Source: Clostridia bacterium
GTDB taxonomy: Bacteria; Bacillota_A; Clostridia; Oscillospirales; QAKW01
DNA length: 11,053 bases
Reading direction: 5' to 3'
Assembly (NCBI GenBank): GCA_017396865.1
Contig: JAFQKO010000017.1
Location: 1-11,053, forward strand
Shown: one piece after another, positions 1 to 6,185 of the stretch
Layout of the letters: every line of letters starts with the position of its first letter
Position numbering within the stretch: position 1 is the stretch's first letter
Translations under genes and position numbers: made by a program
The notes under the pieces: model-generated
The model's input: the letters and a program-made list of their open reading frames with translations, nothing else
The model's database searches: none
Told to the model about the DNA's origin: nothing

Positions 1-1693
1 CATAGAGAACCCACATGATCTTAGCTGCGTCCATGGCAGAGCCGCCGCCCAGCGCGATAATGGTATCGGGCTTGAAGGCTGCCATCTGCGCCGCACCCTC
101 GGTGGCGTTGGCCAAGGTGGGATCGGGCTGCACGTTGAAGAAGGAGGTGTGGGCGATGCCCATCTCGTCCAGCTTATCGGCGATGGGCTTGGTATAGCCG
201 TTTTCATACAGGAAGGTATCAGTTACGATAAATGCTCTCTTCGCACCGCGGACGGTTCTCAGCTCATCCAGCGCAACGGGTAGGCAGCCCTTCTTGATAT
301 AAACCTTTTCAGGGGCACGGAACCAAAGCATATTTTCCCTTCTTTCTGCAACAGTTTTGATATTCAACAGGTGCTTCACACCGACGTTTTCGGAAACGGA
401 GTTGCCGCCCCAGGAGCCGCAGCCCAAGGTGAGGGACGGAGCCAGCTTGAAGTTATACAGATCGCCGATACCGCCGTGGGAGGAGGGGGTATTCACCAGA
501 ATACGGCAGGTCTTCATTCTTGCGGCAAAAGCGCTGATCTTTTCCCGCTCGGTGATCTCATTGAGGTAAACGGAGGAGGTATGACCGTAGCCGCCGTCGG
601 CAACCAGCCGCTCGGCCTTATCCAAGCCCTCCTCGAAGGTCTTGACCTTATACATAGCCAGCACGGGGCTGAGCTTTTCATGGGCGAATTCCTCGGCAAG
701 CTCTACGCTCTCCACCTCACCGATCAGGATCTTGGTGCCGGCGGGCACCTCAATACCGGAAAGCTCGGCCATTCTGACGGCGGTCTGGCCGACGATCTGA
801 GCGTTCAGCGCACCGTTGATGATGATGGTCTTACGCACCTTTTCGGTCTGCTCCTCATCGAGGAAGTAGCAGCCGCGGGCAGCAAACTCCGCCTTCACGG
901 CATCGTAGATGCTCTCCATTACGATAACCGACTGCTCGGAGGCGCAGATCATACCGTTATCGAAGGTCTTGGAATGGATGATGGAGTTGACCGCCAGCAG
1001 AATATCGGCGCTCTCGTCGATGATGGCGGGGGTATTACCTGCGCCAACGCCCAGAGCGGGCTTACCGCTGGAATAGGCAGCCTTTACCATGCCGGGGCCG
1101 CCGGTGGCAAGGATGATATCCGATTCCTTCATCACAGTATTGGTCATATCCAGCGAGGGAACGTCGATCCAGCTGATGATGCCCTCGGGTGCGCCTGCGG
1201 CAACCGCAGCATCCAGCACCAGCTTAGCAGCGGCGATGGTGCAGTTCTTGGCGCGGGGATGGGGGGAGATGATGATGGCATTACGGGTCTTCAAAGCCAG
1301 CAAGCACTTAAAGATTGCGGTAGAGGTGGGGTTGGTGGTCGGAATTACCGCAGCGATCACGCCGATCGGCTCGGCGATCTTTTGGGTACCGAAGGCCTTA
1401 TCCTCCTCGATCACACCGCAGGTTTTGGTGTTCTTATAGGCATTATAGATATACTCGGAGGCATAGTTATTTTTAATAACCTTATCCTCAACAACGCCCA
1501 TGCCGGTTTCTTCAACCGCCATCTTGGCCAGCGGGATTCTTGCCTTATTGGCTGCGGATGCGGCGGCCAGAAAGATCTTATCGACCTGCTCCTGCGTATA
1601 GGTTGCAAAAACCTGCTGAGCGGCACGCACTGCTTTGATTTCCTGCAGCAGGCGATCTACGCCGTCCACGATCAAACGTTCGTTCTTTTCCAT
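1..1693 (-). CDS. adhE: Bifunctional aldehyde-alcohol dehydrogenase AdhE, N-terminal part (cut by window edge)
   Basis: AdhE reduces acetyl-CoA to acetaldehyde and then to ethanol with two NADH, a cytosolic redox-balancing route in fermenting cells. The minus strand reads open for 564 codons from ATG 1693 to the left edge; family members are about 870 residues, so roughly the last third is missing. Residues 1 to about 445 are the CoA-acylating aldehyde dehydrogenase domain, with the catalytic cysteine at Cys250 in the motif MICASEQ. A linker containing WFRAPEKVYIKKG leads into the iron-dependent alcohol dehydrogenase domain. Its nucleotide-binding motif GGGSAMDAAK is visible at residues 549-558, but the iron-binding histidines lie outside the window. 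An AAGGAGA Shine-Dalgarno (1701-1707) lies 7 nt before the ATG. It is transcribed in the same direction as the upstream lysR gene but has its own promoter. I saw no frameshift or internal stop. Identification is very secure. Confidence 0.96.
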   Translation of the reverse strand, partial: MEKNERLIVDGVDRLLQEIKAVRAAQQVFATYTQEQVDKIFLAAASAANKARIPLAKMAVEETGMGVVEDKVIKNNYASEYIYNAYKNTKTCGVIEEDKAFGTQKIAEPIGVIAAVIPTTNPTSTAIFKCLLALKTRNAIIISPHPRAKNCTIAAAKLVLDAAVAAGAPEGIISWIDVPSLDMTNTVMKESDIILATGGPGMVKAAYSSGKPALGVGAGNTPAIIDESADILLAVNSIIHSKTFDNGMICASEQSVIVMESIYDAVKAEFAARGCYFLDEEQTEKVRKTIIINGALNAQIVGQTAVRMAELSGIEVPAGTKILIGEVESVELAEEFAHEKLSPVLAMYKVKTFEEGLDKAERLVADGGYGHTSSVYLNEITEREKISAFAARMKTCRILVNTPSSHGGIGDLYNFKLAPSLTLGCGSWGGNSVSENVGVKHLLNIKTVAERRENMLWFRAPEKVYIKKGCLPVALDELRTVRGAKRAFIVTDTFLYENGYTKPIADKLDEMGIAHTSFFNVQPDPTLANATEGAAQMAAFKPDTIIALGGGSAMDAAKIMWVLY

Positions 1694-1732
1694 TTTTTGC
1701 TCTCCTTCATATATAATCCAATTTATAACAAA

Positions 1733-1773
1733 AATAGCATTCGGACGTAGTTTTTCAACATCCGAATGCTATT
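1733..1773 (-). terminator. Inverted repeat / probable terminator of the lysR operon, overlapping the adhE promoter
   Basis: Positions 1733-1745 and 1761-1773 are perfect 13-bp inverted arms. Read on the minus strand the stem extends inward through a U-G, a G-C, a U-A, one mismatch and a G-C pair, closing on an AAAAA loop. It is followed by TTT and more T-rich sequence (minus strand CTATTTTTGTTAT). This is the form of an intrinsic terminator for transcripts arriving from lysR. The outer left arm covers the adhE -10 box and the predicted start site (near 1764). An RNA begun at the adhE promoter would therefore lack most of the left arm and escape termination. The repeat could instead be an operator, since a repressor bound there would cover the -10 and start point. 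Confidence 0.7.
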
Positions 1774-1799
1774 ATACCAAAAGCATAACTGATTTTCAA
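1771..1799 (-). promoter_or_regulatory. adhE promoter (sigma-A type)
   Basis: On the minus strand, TTGAAA (1794-1799) and TATAAT (1771-1776) are separated by exactly 17 bp. The -10 matches the consensus completely and the -35 matches four of six bases. The predicted transcription start is near 1764, about 70 nt before the adhE ATG. The promoter lies entirely between lysR and adhE and points at adhE. Confidence 0.75.
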
Positions 1800-1809
1800 A
1801 TGCGATTTT

Positions 1810-1826
1810 GATATGGTTGCCATATC
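1810..1826. promoter_or_regulatory. Dyad fitting a LysR-type box upstream of adhE
   Basis: GATATGG (1810-1816) and CCATATC (1820-1826) are perfect 7-bp arms around a 3-bp centre. Within it, T1812 and A1824 are separated by 11 bases, giving the symmetric T-N11-A form that LysR-type regulators typically recognise. It is centred about 54 bp upstream of the predicted adhE start and immediately precedes the -35 box. It overlaps the stop codon of the adjacent LysR-type gene. The match to that gene's product is inferred from position and symmetry only. Confidence 0.55.
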
Positions 1827-2751
1827 ATTTCAGACATAGATTCTTTGCTTCGATCAGCGAGCCGATAAAAGCGCGATCCAGCGCAGAAAGCTTATAATCC
1901 TTGCGATAGATCAGCACGTCCTTATAGAGCTTGGAATTAACCACGTTGCGCTTTTGCACCAGATCATGCTGCGCCAGCATATCCTCCGAAAGGGGCGAAA
2001 CCCACATAAAGGCCTTGGGCATCTGCTCCAGCAGCTGAAACTGGCTGGCACGCTCATAAACGTAGATCCGCTTATCGACGTATTCCGAAAGCTCTGCCTT
2101 TTTAACGTCGATCAGCGGCAGATTCGGCACGTAGGGATCGGCATGGCAGATCTCAAAATAAGGCGCCAGCTCCTCCGGCTTGATGGATACACGCTTGGCC
2201 AGCGGATGCTTTTTATTCATCAGCAGGCAATAGGAGAATTCGGCGATGGTTTCGCTGACCAGCTTTTTCTCATCGAACTGATTTTTAAAATACTGCTCGA
2301 AGCATTCCTGATAGCGAACGATGCCTAAATTAAACTCCTCCTTCACCACGTTATTGATGGTGCGCATGGAGTTGGTTTCCTTATAATATATTTCGGCCGA
2401 CTCCTCGGTATCCAGCTCCGAAGCAAAATTCACGAAGGCAGAGGCGATATATCCCGCCCGCGGTCCCGAAACGGAAAACCGCTTACGGCTGGTTTTTCCC
2501 TTCTGATAAAGCTCCTCCATCTCATCGACCTGCGCGATGATGCGGCGGGCATATTGCAAAAACTCCTCGCCGTCGGGGGTAATGGAAATACCCTTGGGGG
2601 TACGGTTAAATATCGTGATCCCCAGGCTTTCCTCCAGCTCGCGCACCGCGCGGCTCAGGTTCGGCTGACCCATATAAAGGTTTTCCGCCGCCTTGCTGAT
2701 GGATTGGGTTTTCGCAATCTCCACCGCATATTTCAAATGAACAATATTCAT
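1825..2751 (-). CDS. LysR-type transcriptional regulator
   Basis: A 308-residue protein of normal LysR-family length. The N-terminal winged helix-turn-helix occupies about residues 1-60, with the family pattern ISKAAENLYMGQPNLSRAVREL followed by LGITIFNRTPKGISITPDG split here into its two recognisable halves. A linker helix spans about 61-90, and the remainder is a two-lobed substrate-binding-protein-like effector domain. LysR proteins act as cytoplasmic tetramers that bind a small inducer; the inducer cannot be read from this sequence. The ATG overlaps the alr stop codon as ATGA (2748-2751), so translation is probably coupled and the regulator is made with the nnr-alr operon. The next gene downstream is adhE on the same strand, with a fitting dyad in between, so adhE is the best candidate target. 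The family call is certain; target and effector are inference. Confidence 0.93.
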   Translation of the reverse strand: MNIVHLKYAVEIAKTQSISKAAENLYMGQPNLSRAVRELEESLGITIFNRTPKGISITPDGEEFLQYARRIIAQVDEMEELYQKGKTSRKRFSVSGPRAGYIASAFVNFASELDTEESAEIYYKETNSMRTINNVVKEEFNLGIVRYQECFEQYFKNQFDEKKLVSETIAEFSYCLLMNKKHPLAKRVSIKPEELAPYFEICHADPYVPNLPLIDVKKAELSEYVDKRIYVYERASQFQLLEQMPKAFMWVSPLSEDMLAQHDLVQKRNVVNSKLYKDVLIYRKDYKLSALDRAFIGSLIEAKNLCLK

Positions 2752-3854
2752 TCCCTTGCCTCCCGCGACACCCGCTTACCGACTCCGCAGACCAGCTCAT
2801 AGTGGATCGTTCCGACCGCCTGCGCCAATTCATTCCAATCAATACCGCCGCCCATCAGGGTTGCCTCATCGCCTGCCTTACAGGGGATCTCGGTTACGTC
2901 TACCATCATCTGATCCATACAGACGGTGCCGAGGATCGGCGCCCGCTTGCCATGGATCAAGGCATAGCCCCGATTGGAGAGGCTGCGGGGATAGCCATCC
3001 GCATAGCCACAGCTTAAGGTGGCCACCCTTTGGGGCTTCTGCGTTGTATACCGCCGCCCATAGCTGATATCTCGGCCCTCGGGCAGCTCTTTCACAAAGG
3101 AAACGGTGGTTTTCACCGTCATAGCAGGGCGATAGGGATTCTCCCGTCCGCCCGGCTCTAAGCCGTAAAGAACGATCCCTGCCCGCACCATATCAAAATG
3201 ATACGTCTCATCCAAAAAGATGGCAGCGCTGTTTGCGGCATGGCAAATCGGCTTAATGCCCTGCTCCGCCAGCAGACGGCGCACCGCCGCAAACCGCTCG
3301 GCCTGCGCTGCGGTATAGCCCTCCTCCCCATCGGTATCCGCCACCGAGAAATGGGTAAACAAGCCTTCCAGCTCCACCCCGGCAAGAGACGCCACAGCGG
3401 CAACCTCAGCGGCTGCCCTCTGCGGATCGAAGGCATCGAAGCCGATCCGACCCATGCCCGTATCCAAGGCGGCGTGCAGCTTGATTTGCTTACCCGCCCG
3501 CTCTGCCGCTGCACCGAATGCCTCGGCATCCGATACGGTAAAGACGGTTTGAGAAAGCTCCTGCTCCAGCAGCGTTTCGGCATAAGCGGCAGGGGTATAG
3601 CCCAAAATCAAAATCGGCTGCTTGATGCCGAGCTTCCGCAGCTCCACCGCCTCCTGCAGGCAGGAAACGCCGAATTGATCGGCGCCGCTCTGCGCCAGGA
3701 AGGGTGCCACCTCGGCAACGCCGTGGCCATAGGCATTCGCCTTGACCACCGCCATTACCTGCACCCCTTCTCCGACACGGCGGCGAACGGTATTCAGATT
3801 TTCCCCGATGGCAGAAAGATCAATTTCCGCCCAGGTTCTCTTAAAAATTTCCAT
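2748..3854 (-). CDS. alr: Alanine racemase
   Basis: PLP-dependent interconversion of L- and D-alanine in the cytosol, supplying D-Ala for peptidoglycan. The 368-residue product has the PLP lysine at Lys38 in VVKANAYGHG, the second catalytic base Tyr265 in ISYGRRYT, the conserved GMGRIGF segment near residue 136, HAANSAA near 205-211 and the VCMDQMMVDV strand near 311-320. The N-terminal domain is the TIM barrel and the C-terminal part the beta domain. A longer reading frame begins at 3968, but its extra 38 residues lie inside nnr and do not resemble the family. ATG 3854 gives the standard start (MEIFKRTWAEIDL). It overlaps the end of nnr by 14 nt and has a GGAG immediately before it, closer than ideal, so coupling to nnr translation is likely. 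Its stop overlaps the lysR start. Confidence 0.96.
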   Translation of the reverse strand: MEIFKRTWAEIDLSAIGENLNTVRRRVGEGVQVMAVVKANAYGHGVAEVAPFLAQSGADQFGVSCLQEAVELRKLGIKQPILILGYTPAAYAETLLEQELSQTVFTVSDAEAFGAAAERAGKQIKLHAALDTGMGRIGFDAFDPQRAAAEVAAVASLAGVELEGLFTHFSVADTDGEEGYTAAQAERFAAVRRLLAEQGIKPICHAANSAAIFLDETYHFDMVRAGIVLYGLEPGGRENPYRPAMTVKTTVSFVKELPEGRDISYGRRYTTQKPQRVATLSCGYADGYPRSLSNRGYALIHGKRAPILGTVCMDQMMVDVTEIPCKAGDEATLMGGGIDWNELAQAVGTIHYELVCGVGKRVSREARE

Positions 3855-5256
3855 GCTCCAATTCCATCCATGCATCGTCAAGATAATCGGCGATCCGATC
3901 GGGCTGCAGCGTACGCACGCTATGCTCCCTTGCGGCAAGCTGCGCCGCACGGTTATGCAGCCAAACACCCGTTTGCACCAGCGCGAGAGGCTCGCCCTTC
4001 CCTGCCAGCAGGCCTGCGATCAGCCCCGCCAGCAGATCTCCGCTGCCGCCCTTGGCCAGCGCCGAGCAGGGCGCCGAAAGAACGGCGGTTTGTTCGCCGT
4101 CCGTTACGACGGTTGCCGCATCCTTCAACACTAAAATCACTTGATATTTCTTGGCAAATTGCTCGGCCAACTCCAGCCGATTCTCCGCCACCGCCCGCGG
4201 ATCCATCCCAAGCAGGCGGGCAAATTCGCCCAAATGCGGGGTCAGCACCGTAAGCGCCTTGCGGGGGGCAAGAAAGCTCTGCAGATGCCAAAGGCCATCG
4301 CCATCCACAACCAACGGCTTCTCGGTGCGCCAAAGGTATTTCACCCGCTCGCCCGCATCCTCCGATCGACCCAGACCGCTGCCCGCCAGATAGGCATCGC
4401 AGCCGAGGGGATACAGATCGGTTTCCTTTTTCAAAACAGGCCCGTAAAATTTAGCGGCCGCCGCAGCCCGCGGGCCTTCGGGCAGATAGCCGAACACCAG
4501 ACCGACACCGCTGTTCAAGGCGCCCTTCAGCGCCAGCGCTGCCGCGCCGGGATATTCCTCTGCGCCCACCAGCAGCCCCACCGCACCGTAGCTGTTCTTA
4601 TGCCCCCAATCGCCGCGGAGCGGCAAGGAGGGCTGCAGCAACGAGCGGTGAATGCCGTCGCTATAGGACGTCGGAATTCCGATATCGGCCAATACCACCC
4701 TGCCGCAATCGGCAAAGAGATGGCAAGGCTTATAATAAGCAAAGGTAACGGTAAGAACGGGCTTCAAGGTGCCTTCGGCGCAAAGGCCGCTGTTGCCGTC
4801 CATGCCGCCGGGCAGATCGATGGCCACCACGGGAGCCTCCACGCGGGCAAAGACCTCCCGCGCCGCCTGCGGCAGCGCCCCATGAAAGCCGGTACCGAAG
4901 ACCCCTTCAACCACCAGCGGAAAGCCTGCGGGATCCTCCACAAAGGGAACACCCAGCTCCAGGCATTTTTGATAATAATATTCGCAATCGGGAGATCGCT
5001 CTCCCTCGCCGACCTCCAGCACCGCAGGCTGATAGACGGGATGGAGCAGGCAGGCCAGCGCATAGGCATCCCCACCGTTATTCCCGCGCCCCGCCAACAG
5101 CACAACGCGGGTATAGCCCTTCTCCTCCATCAGCGCCGTTACCTCGCGGTACAGCGCCTCGGCGGCGTTCTGCATCAGCCGCAGCGAGGAAAAAACACCC
5201 TCCCGAACGGTACGCAGATCCATTTCCTTCATTTGAGTGGGGCTAACAAATTTCAT
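3841..5256 (-). CDS. nnr: Bifunctional NAD(P)HX epimerase / ADP-dependent NAD(P)HX dehydratase
   Basis: This enzyme repairs hydrated, inactive NADH and NADPH: the epimerase half interconverts the R and S forms and the dehydratase half restores the cofactor at the cost of a nucleotide phosphate. The 471-residue product has both domains. The YjeF N-terminal domain covers about residues 1-205, with RGNNGGDAYALA at 57-68, GVFGTGFHG at 118-126 and AIDLPGGMDGNSG at 145-157. The ribokinase-like dehydratase domain covers about 215-460, with VVDGDGL near 316-322, LTPHLGEFARLLG at 338-350, LKDAATVV at 377-384 and KGGSGDLLAG at 402-411 carrying the expected catalytic Asp407. Several motif positions differ slightly from the usual form (PGG for PSG, GSGD for GTGD). 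The start overlaps the upstream stop as ATGA (5253-5256). Pairing with alr is a familiar arrangement in Firmicutes. Confidence 0.94.
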   Translation of the reverse strand: MKFVSPTQMKEMDLRTVREGVFSSLRLMQNAAEALYREVTALMEEKGYTRVVLLAGRGNNGGDAYALACLLHPVYQPAVLEVGEGERSPDCEYYYQKCLELGVPFVEDPAGFPLVVEGVFGTGFHGALPQAAREVFARVEAPVVAIDLPGGMDGNSGLCAEGTLKPVLTVTFAYYKPCHLFADCGRVVLADIGIPTSYSDGIHRSLLQPSLPLRGDWGHKNSYGAVGLLVGAEEYPGAAALALKGALNSGVGLVFGYLPEGPRAAAAAKFYGPVLKKETDLYPLGCDAYLAGSGLGRSEDAGERVKYLWRTEKPLVVDGDGLWHLQSFLAPRKALTVLTPHLGEFARLLGMDPRAVAENRLELAEQFAKKYQVILVLKDAATVVTDGEQTAVLSAPCSALAKGGSGDLLAGLIAGLLAGKGEPLALVQTGVWLHNRAAQLAAREHSVRTLQPDRIADYLDDAWMELEHGNF

Positions 5257-5738
5257 CTGAGCTTACCCCGCGCACGGGTGGCGAACACCTCCAGCAGCGT
5301 TTCGCTGGGCTGGAACAGCACGCAGACCCGTTCACCGCTCTCAACGTGGGTAACCCAATAATATTCCGGTTCCTCGCCCTGATGGGTCAAATAGGAACGG
5401 ATATGCCCCCTTTGGCTCTGCGGCAGATTTTCGATCGGCCCATAGCTTTCGGTTTTACCGATAAAATAGGTGCCGAGCTCCTTCCGCTTTTCCAGATTGA
5501 TGATCTTGGCGACCCGCAATTCATCCTCCACCAAGCTGAACTCATACTCATAGTGGAAGGAAAGGTAAAAGCGATATGCCACGTAGCAAAGAATTCCGCA
5601 AACGACCAGACCGAGCAGGCGAAGCAAAAAGATCGACCAAATACCGAGGGTCATCAGCAGAAGAGTGATCCCGATCCGCGCCGCTTGATCCTTTAAGGTC
5701 AGTTTATAGGGCAGGGTATATTCTGTAAAATTTTTCAA
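5253..5738 (-). CDS. Small two-helix membrane protein of unknown function
   Basis: A 161-residue protein I cannot assign with certainty. It has a short polar N-terminus, then two adjoining hydrophobic segments at about residues 21-38 and 39-58 joined by a single Arg, which suggests a membrane hairpin. A soluble C-terminal domain of about 100 residues follows, beginning HYEYEFSLVEDELRVAKI. That beta-rich opening after a helix pair is reminiscent of small PH-like membrane proteins and of the DUF6106 type found in Clostridia; this is recollection, not a search result. The start is TTG (5736-5738), supported by a GGAGG (5748-5752) 9 nt upstream and by the lack of a nearby ATG in frame. It is the first gene of the nnr-alr-lysR operon and overlaps nnr by 4 nt. 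It probably sits in the cytoplasmic membrane. Confidence 0.8.
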   Translation of the reverse strand: MKNFTEYTLPYKLTLKDQAARIGITLLLMTLGIWSIFLLRLLGLVVCGILCYVAYRFYLSFHYEYEFSLVEDELRVAKIINLEKRKELGTYFIGKTESYGPIENLPQSQRGHIRSYLTHQGEEPEYYWVTHVESGERVCVLFQPSETLLEVFATRARGKLR

Positions 5739-5760
5739 GGTTAAAGGCCTCCATATTAAA

Positions 5761-5778
5761 ATACTATTTATATAGTAT
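5761..5778. repeat. Short palindrome over the operon -10 box
   Basis: ATACTAT (5761-5767) and ATAGTAT (5772-5778) are perfect 7-bp inverted arms around TTAT. The right arm contains the operon's -10 box and the left arm covers the predicted transcription start. It could be an operator, but AT-rich palindromes arise easily by chance in such a region, and no regulator can be matched to it. Confidence 0.35.
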
Positions 5779-5800
5779 CACAACACAACGATATTTTCAA
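5772..5800 (-). promoter_or_regulatory. Promoter of the membrane protein-nnr-alr-lysR operon
   Basis: On the minus strand, TTGAAA (5795-5800) and TACTAT (5772-5777) are 17 bp apart, and a TG dinucleotide one base before the -10 gives an extended -10. The predicted start is near 5765, about 27 nt before the TTG start codon and just upstream of the GGAGG. No other promoter-like gap exists within the overlapping genes, so this should drive all four. Confidence 0.7.
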
Positions 5801-5836
5801 CAAAAAACGTATGAACTAAAATTTAAAAATTAAGAC

Positions 5837-5890
5837 TTGTATTCCGAGCGGGTTTATTATATAATATATTCATAGTTTAAATGCAGGAGG
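5837..5890 (+). promoter_or_regulatory. ireB promoter and ribosome binding site
   Basis: TTGTAT (5837-5842) and a consensus TATAAT (5860-5865) are 17 bp apart on the plus strand, with a predicted start near 5872. The AGGAGG at 5885-5890 follows. It lies only 3 nt from a TTG at 5894 but 9 nt from the ATG at 5900, which makes the ATG the better start codon. The promoter is back to back with the operon promoter at 5772-5800. Confidence 0.7.
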
Positions 5891-5899
5891 TTATTGAAG

Positions 5900-6145
5900 A
5901 TGCTGGATCAAACTCAACCCTTTAAAATTCAAAAGGATCAAGAAATGCAGATGAAGGAAGTGCTCTCGGCCGTTTATGCTGCTTTGATCGAAAAAGGATA
6001 TAACCCCCTCAATCAGATCGTGGGGTACATCCTGAGCGAGGATCCCACCTACATCACCAACCACAACAATGCCCGCGCACTCATCCGCAAGATCGACCGC
6101 GATGAGCTTTTGGGCGAGTTAGTCAAATTCTATTTAGAGCATTAA
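5900..6145 (+). CDS. ireB: IreB family regulatory phosphoprotein (formerly DUF965)
   Basis: An 81-residue cytosolic protein matching the small IreB/YrzL family across its length: [19 protein letters not shown], then [32 protein letters not shown] and the closing LVKFYLEH. In Enterococcus faecalis, IreB is phosphorylated on N-terminal threonines by the PASTA kinase IreK and restrains intrinsic cephalosporin resistance. Here the N-terminus [10 protein letters not shown] keeps one threonine (Thr5), aligned by eye with the second of the two known sites. The start is set at ATG 5900 by AGGAGG spacing; a TTG two codons upstream is also in frame. The gene usually sits between alaS and ruvX, but here it is alone, with its own promoter and a terminator right after its stop. 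The family call is secure; the role in this organism is inferred. Confidence 0.92.
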   Translation: MLDQTQPFKIQKDQEMQMKEVLSAVYAALIEKGYNPLNQIVGYILSEDPTYITNHNNARALIRKIDRDELLGELVKFYLEH

Positions 6146-6149
6146 AAAG

Positions 6150-6180
6150 GACGGTGCATGGAAAAATTCCATGCACCGTC
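6150..6180. terminator. Strong bidirectional intrinsic terminator
   Basis: Perfect 14-bp inverted arms at 6150-6163 and 6167-6180 enclose an AAA loop. The plus strand continues with seven T residues (6181-6187) and more T after one A, and the minus strand with CTTTTT. It therefore terminates both ireB (plus) and the convergent lipoprotein gene (minus). The stop codon of the lipoprotein gene (6186-6188) lies within the T tract. Confidence 0.95.
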
Positions 6181-6185
6181 TTTTT

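Noticed and set aside
1715..1731. Possible Rex (NADH-sensing repressor) site near the adhE start
   Set aside because: Only one half-site, TTGTTA on the minus strand, is present; the second half does not match, so a Rex site is not supported.
371..1750. A 459-codon open frame on the plus strand opposite adhE
   Set aside because: Its composition is a mirror of the adhE codons, it has no recognisable domain or ribosome binding site, and adhE on the other strand is unmistakable.
3855..3968. Upstream extension of alr by 38 codons
   Set aside because: It lies wholly within nnr, its sequence (Cys/Ser/Pro-rich) does not look like alanine racemase, and the conserved family N-terminus starts at ATG 3854.
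3198..5361. Two long plus-strand open frames opposite alr and nnr
   Set aside because: They are shadows of highly conserved minus-strand enzymes in GC-rich codons; the translations are Arg/Pro/Gln-rich without family motifs.
5894..5899. TTG start for ireB two codons upstream
   Set aside because: The AGGAGG is only 3 nt from this TTG but 9 nt from the ATG at 5900.
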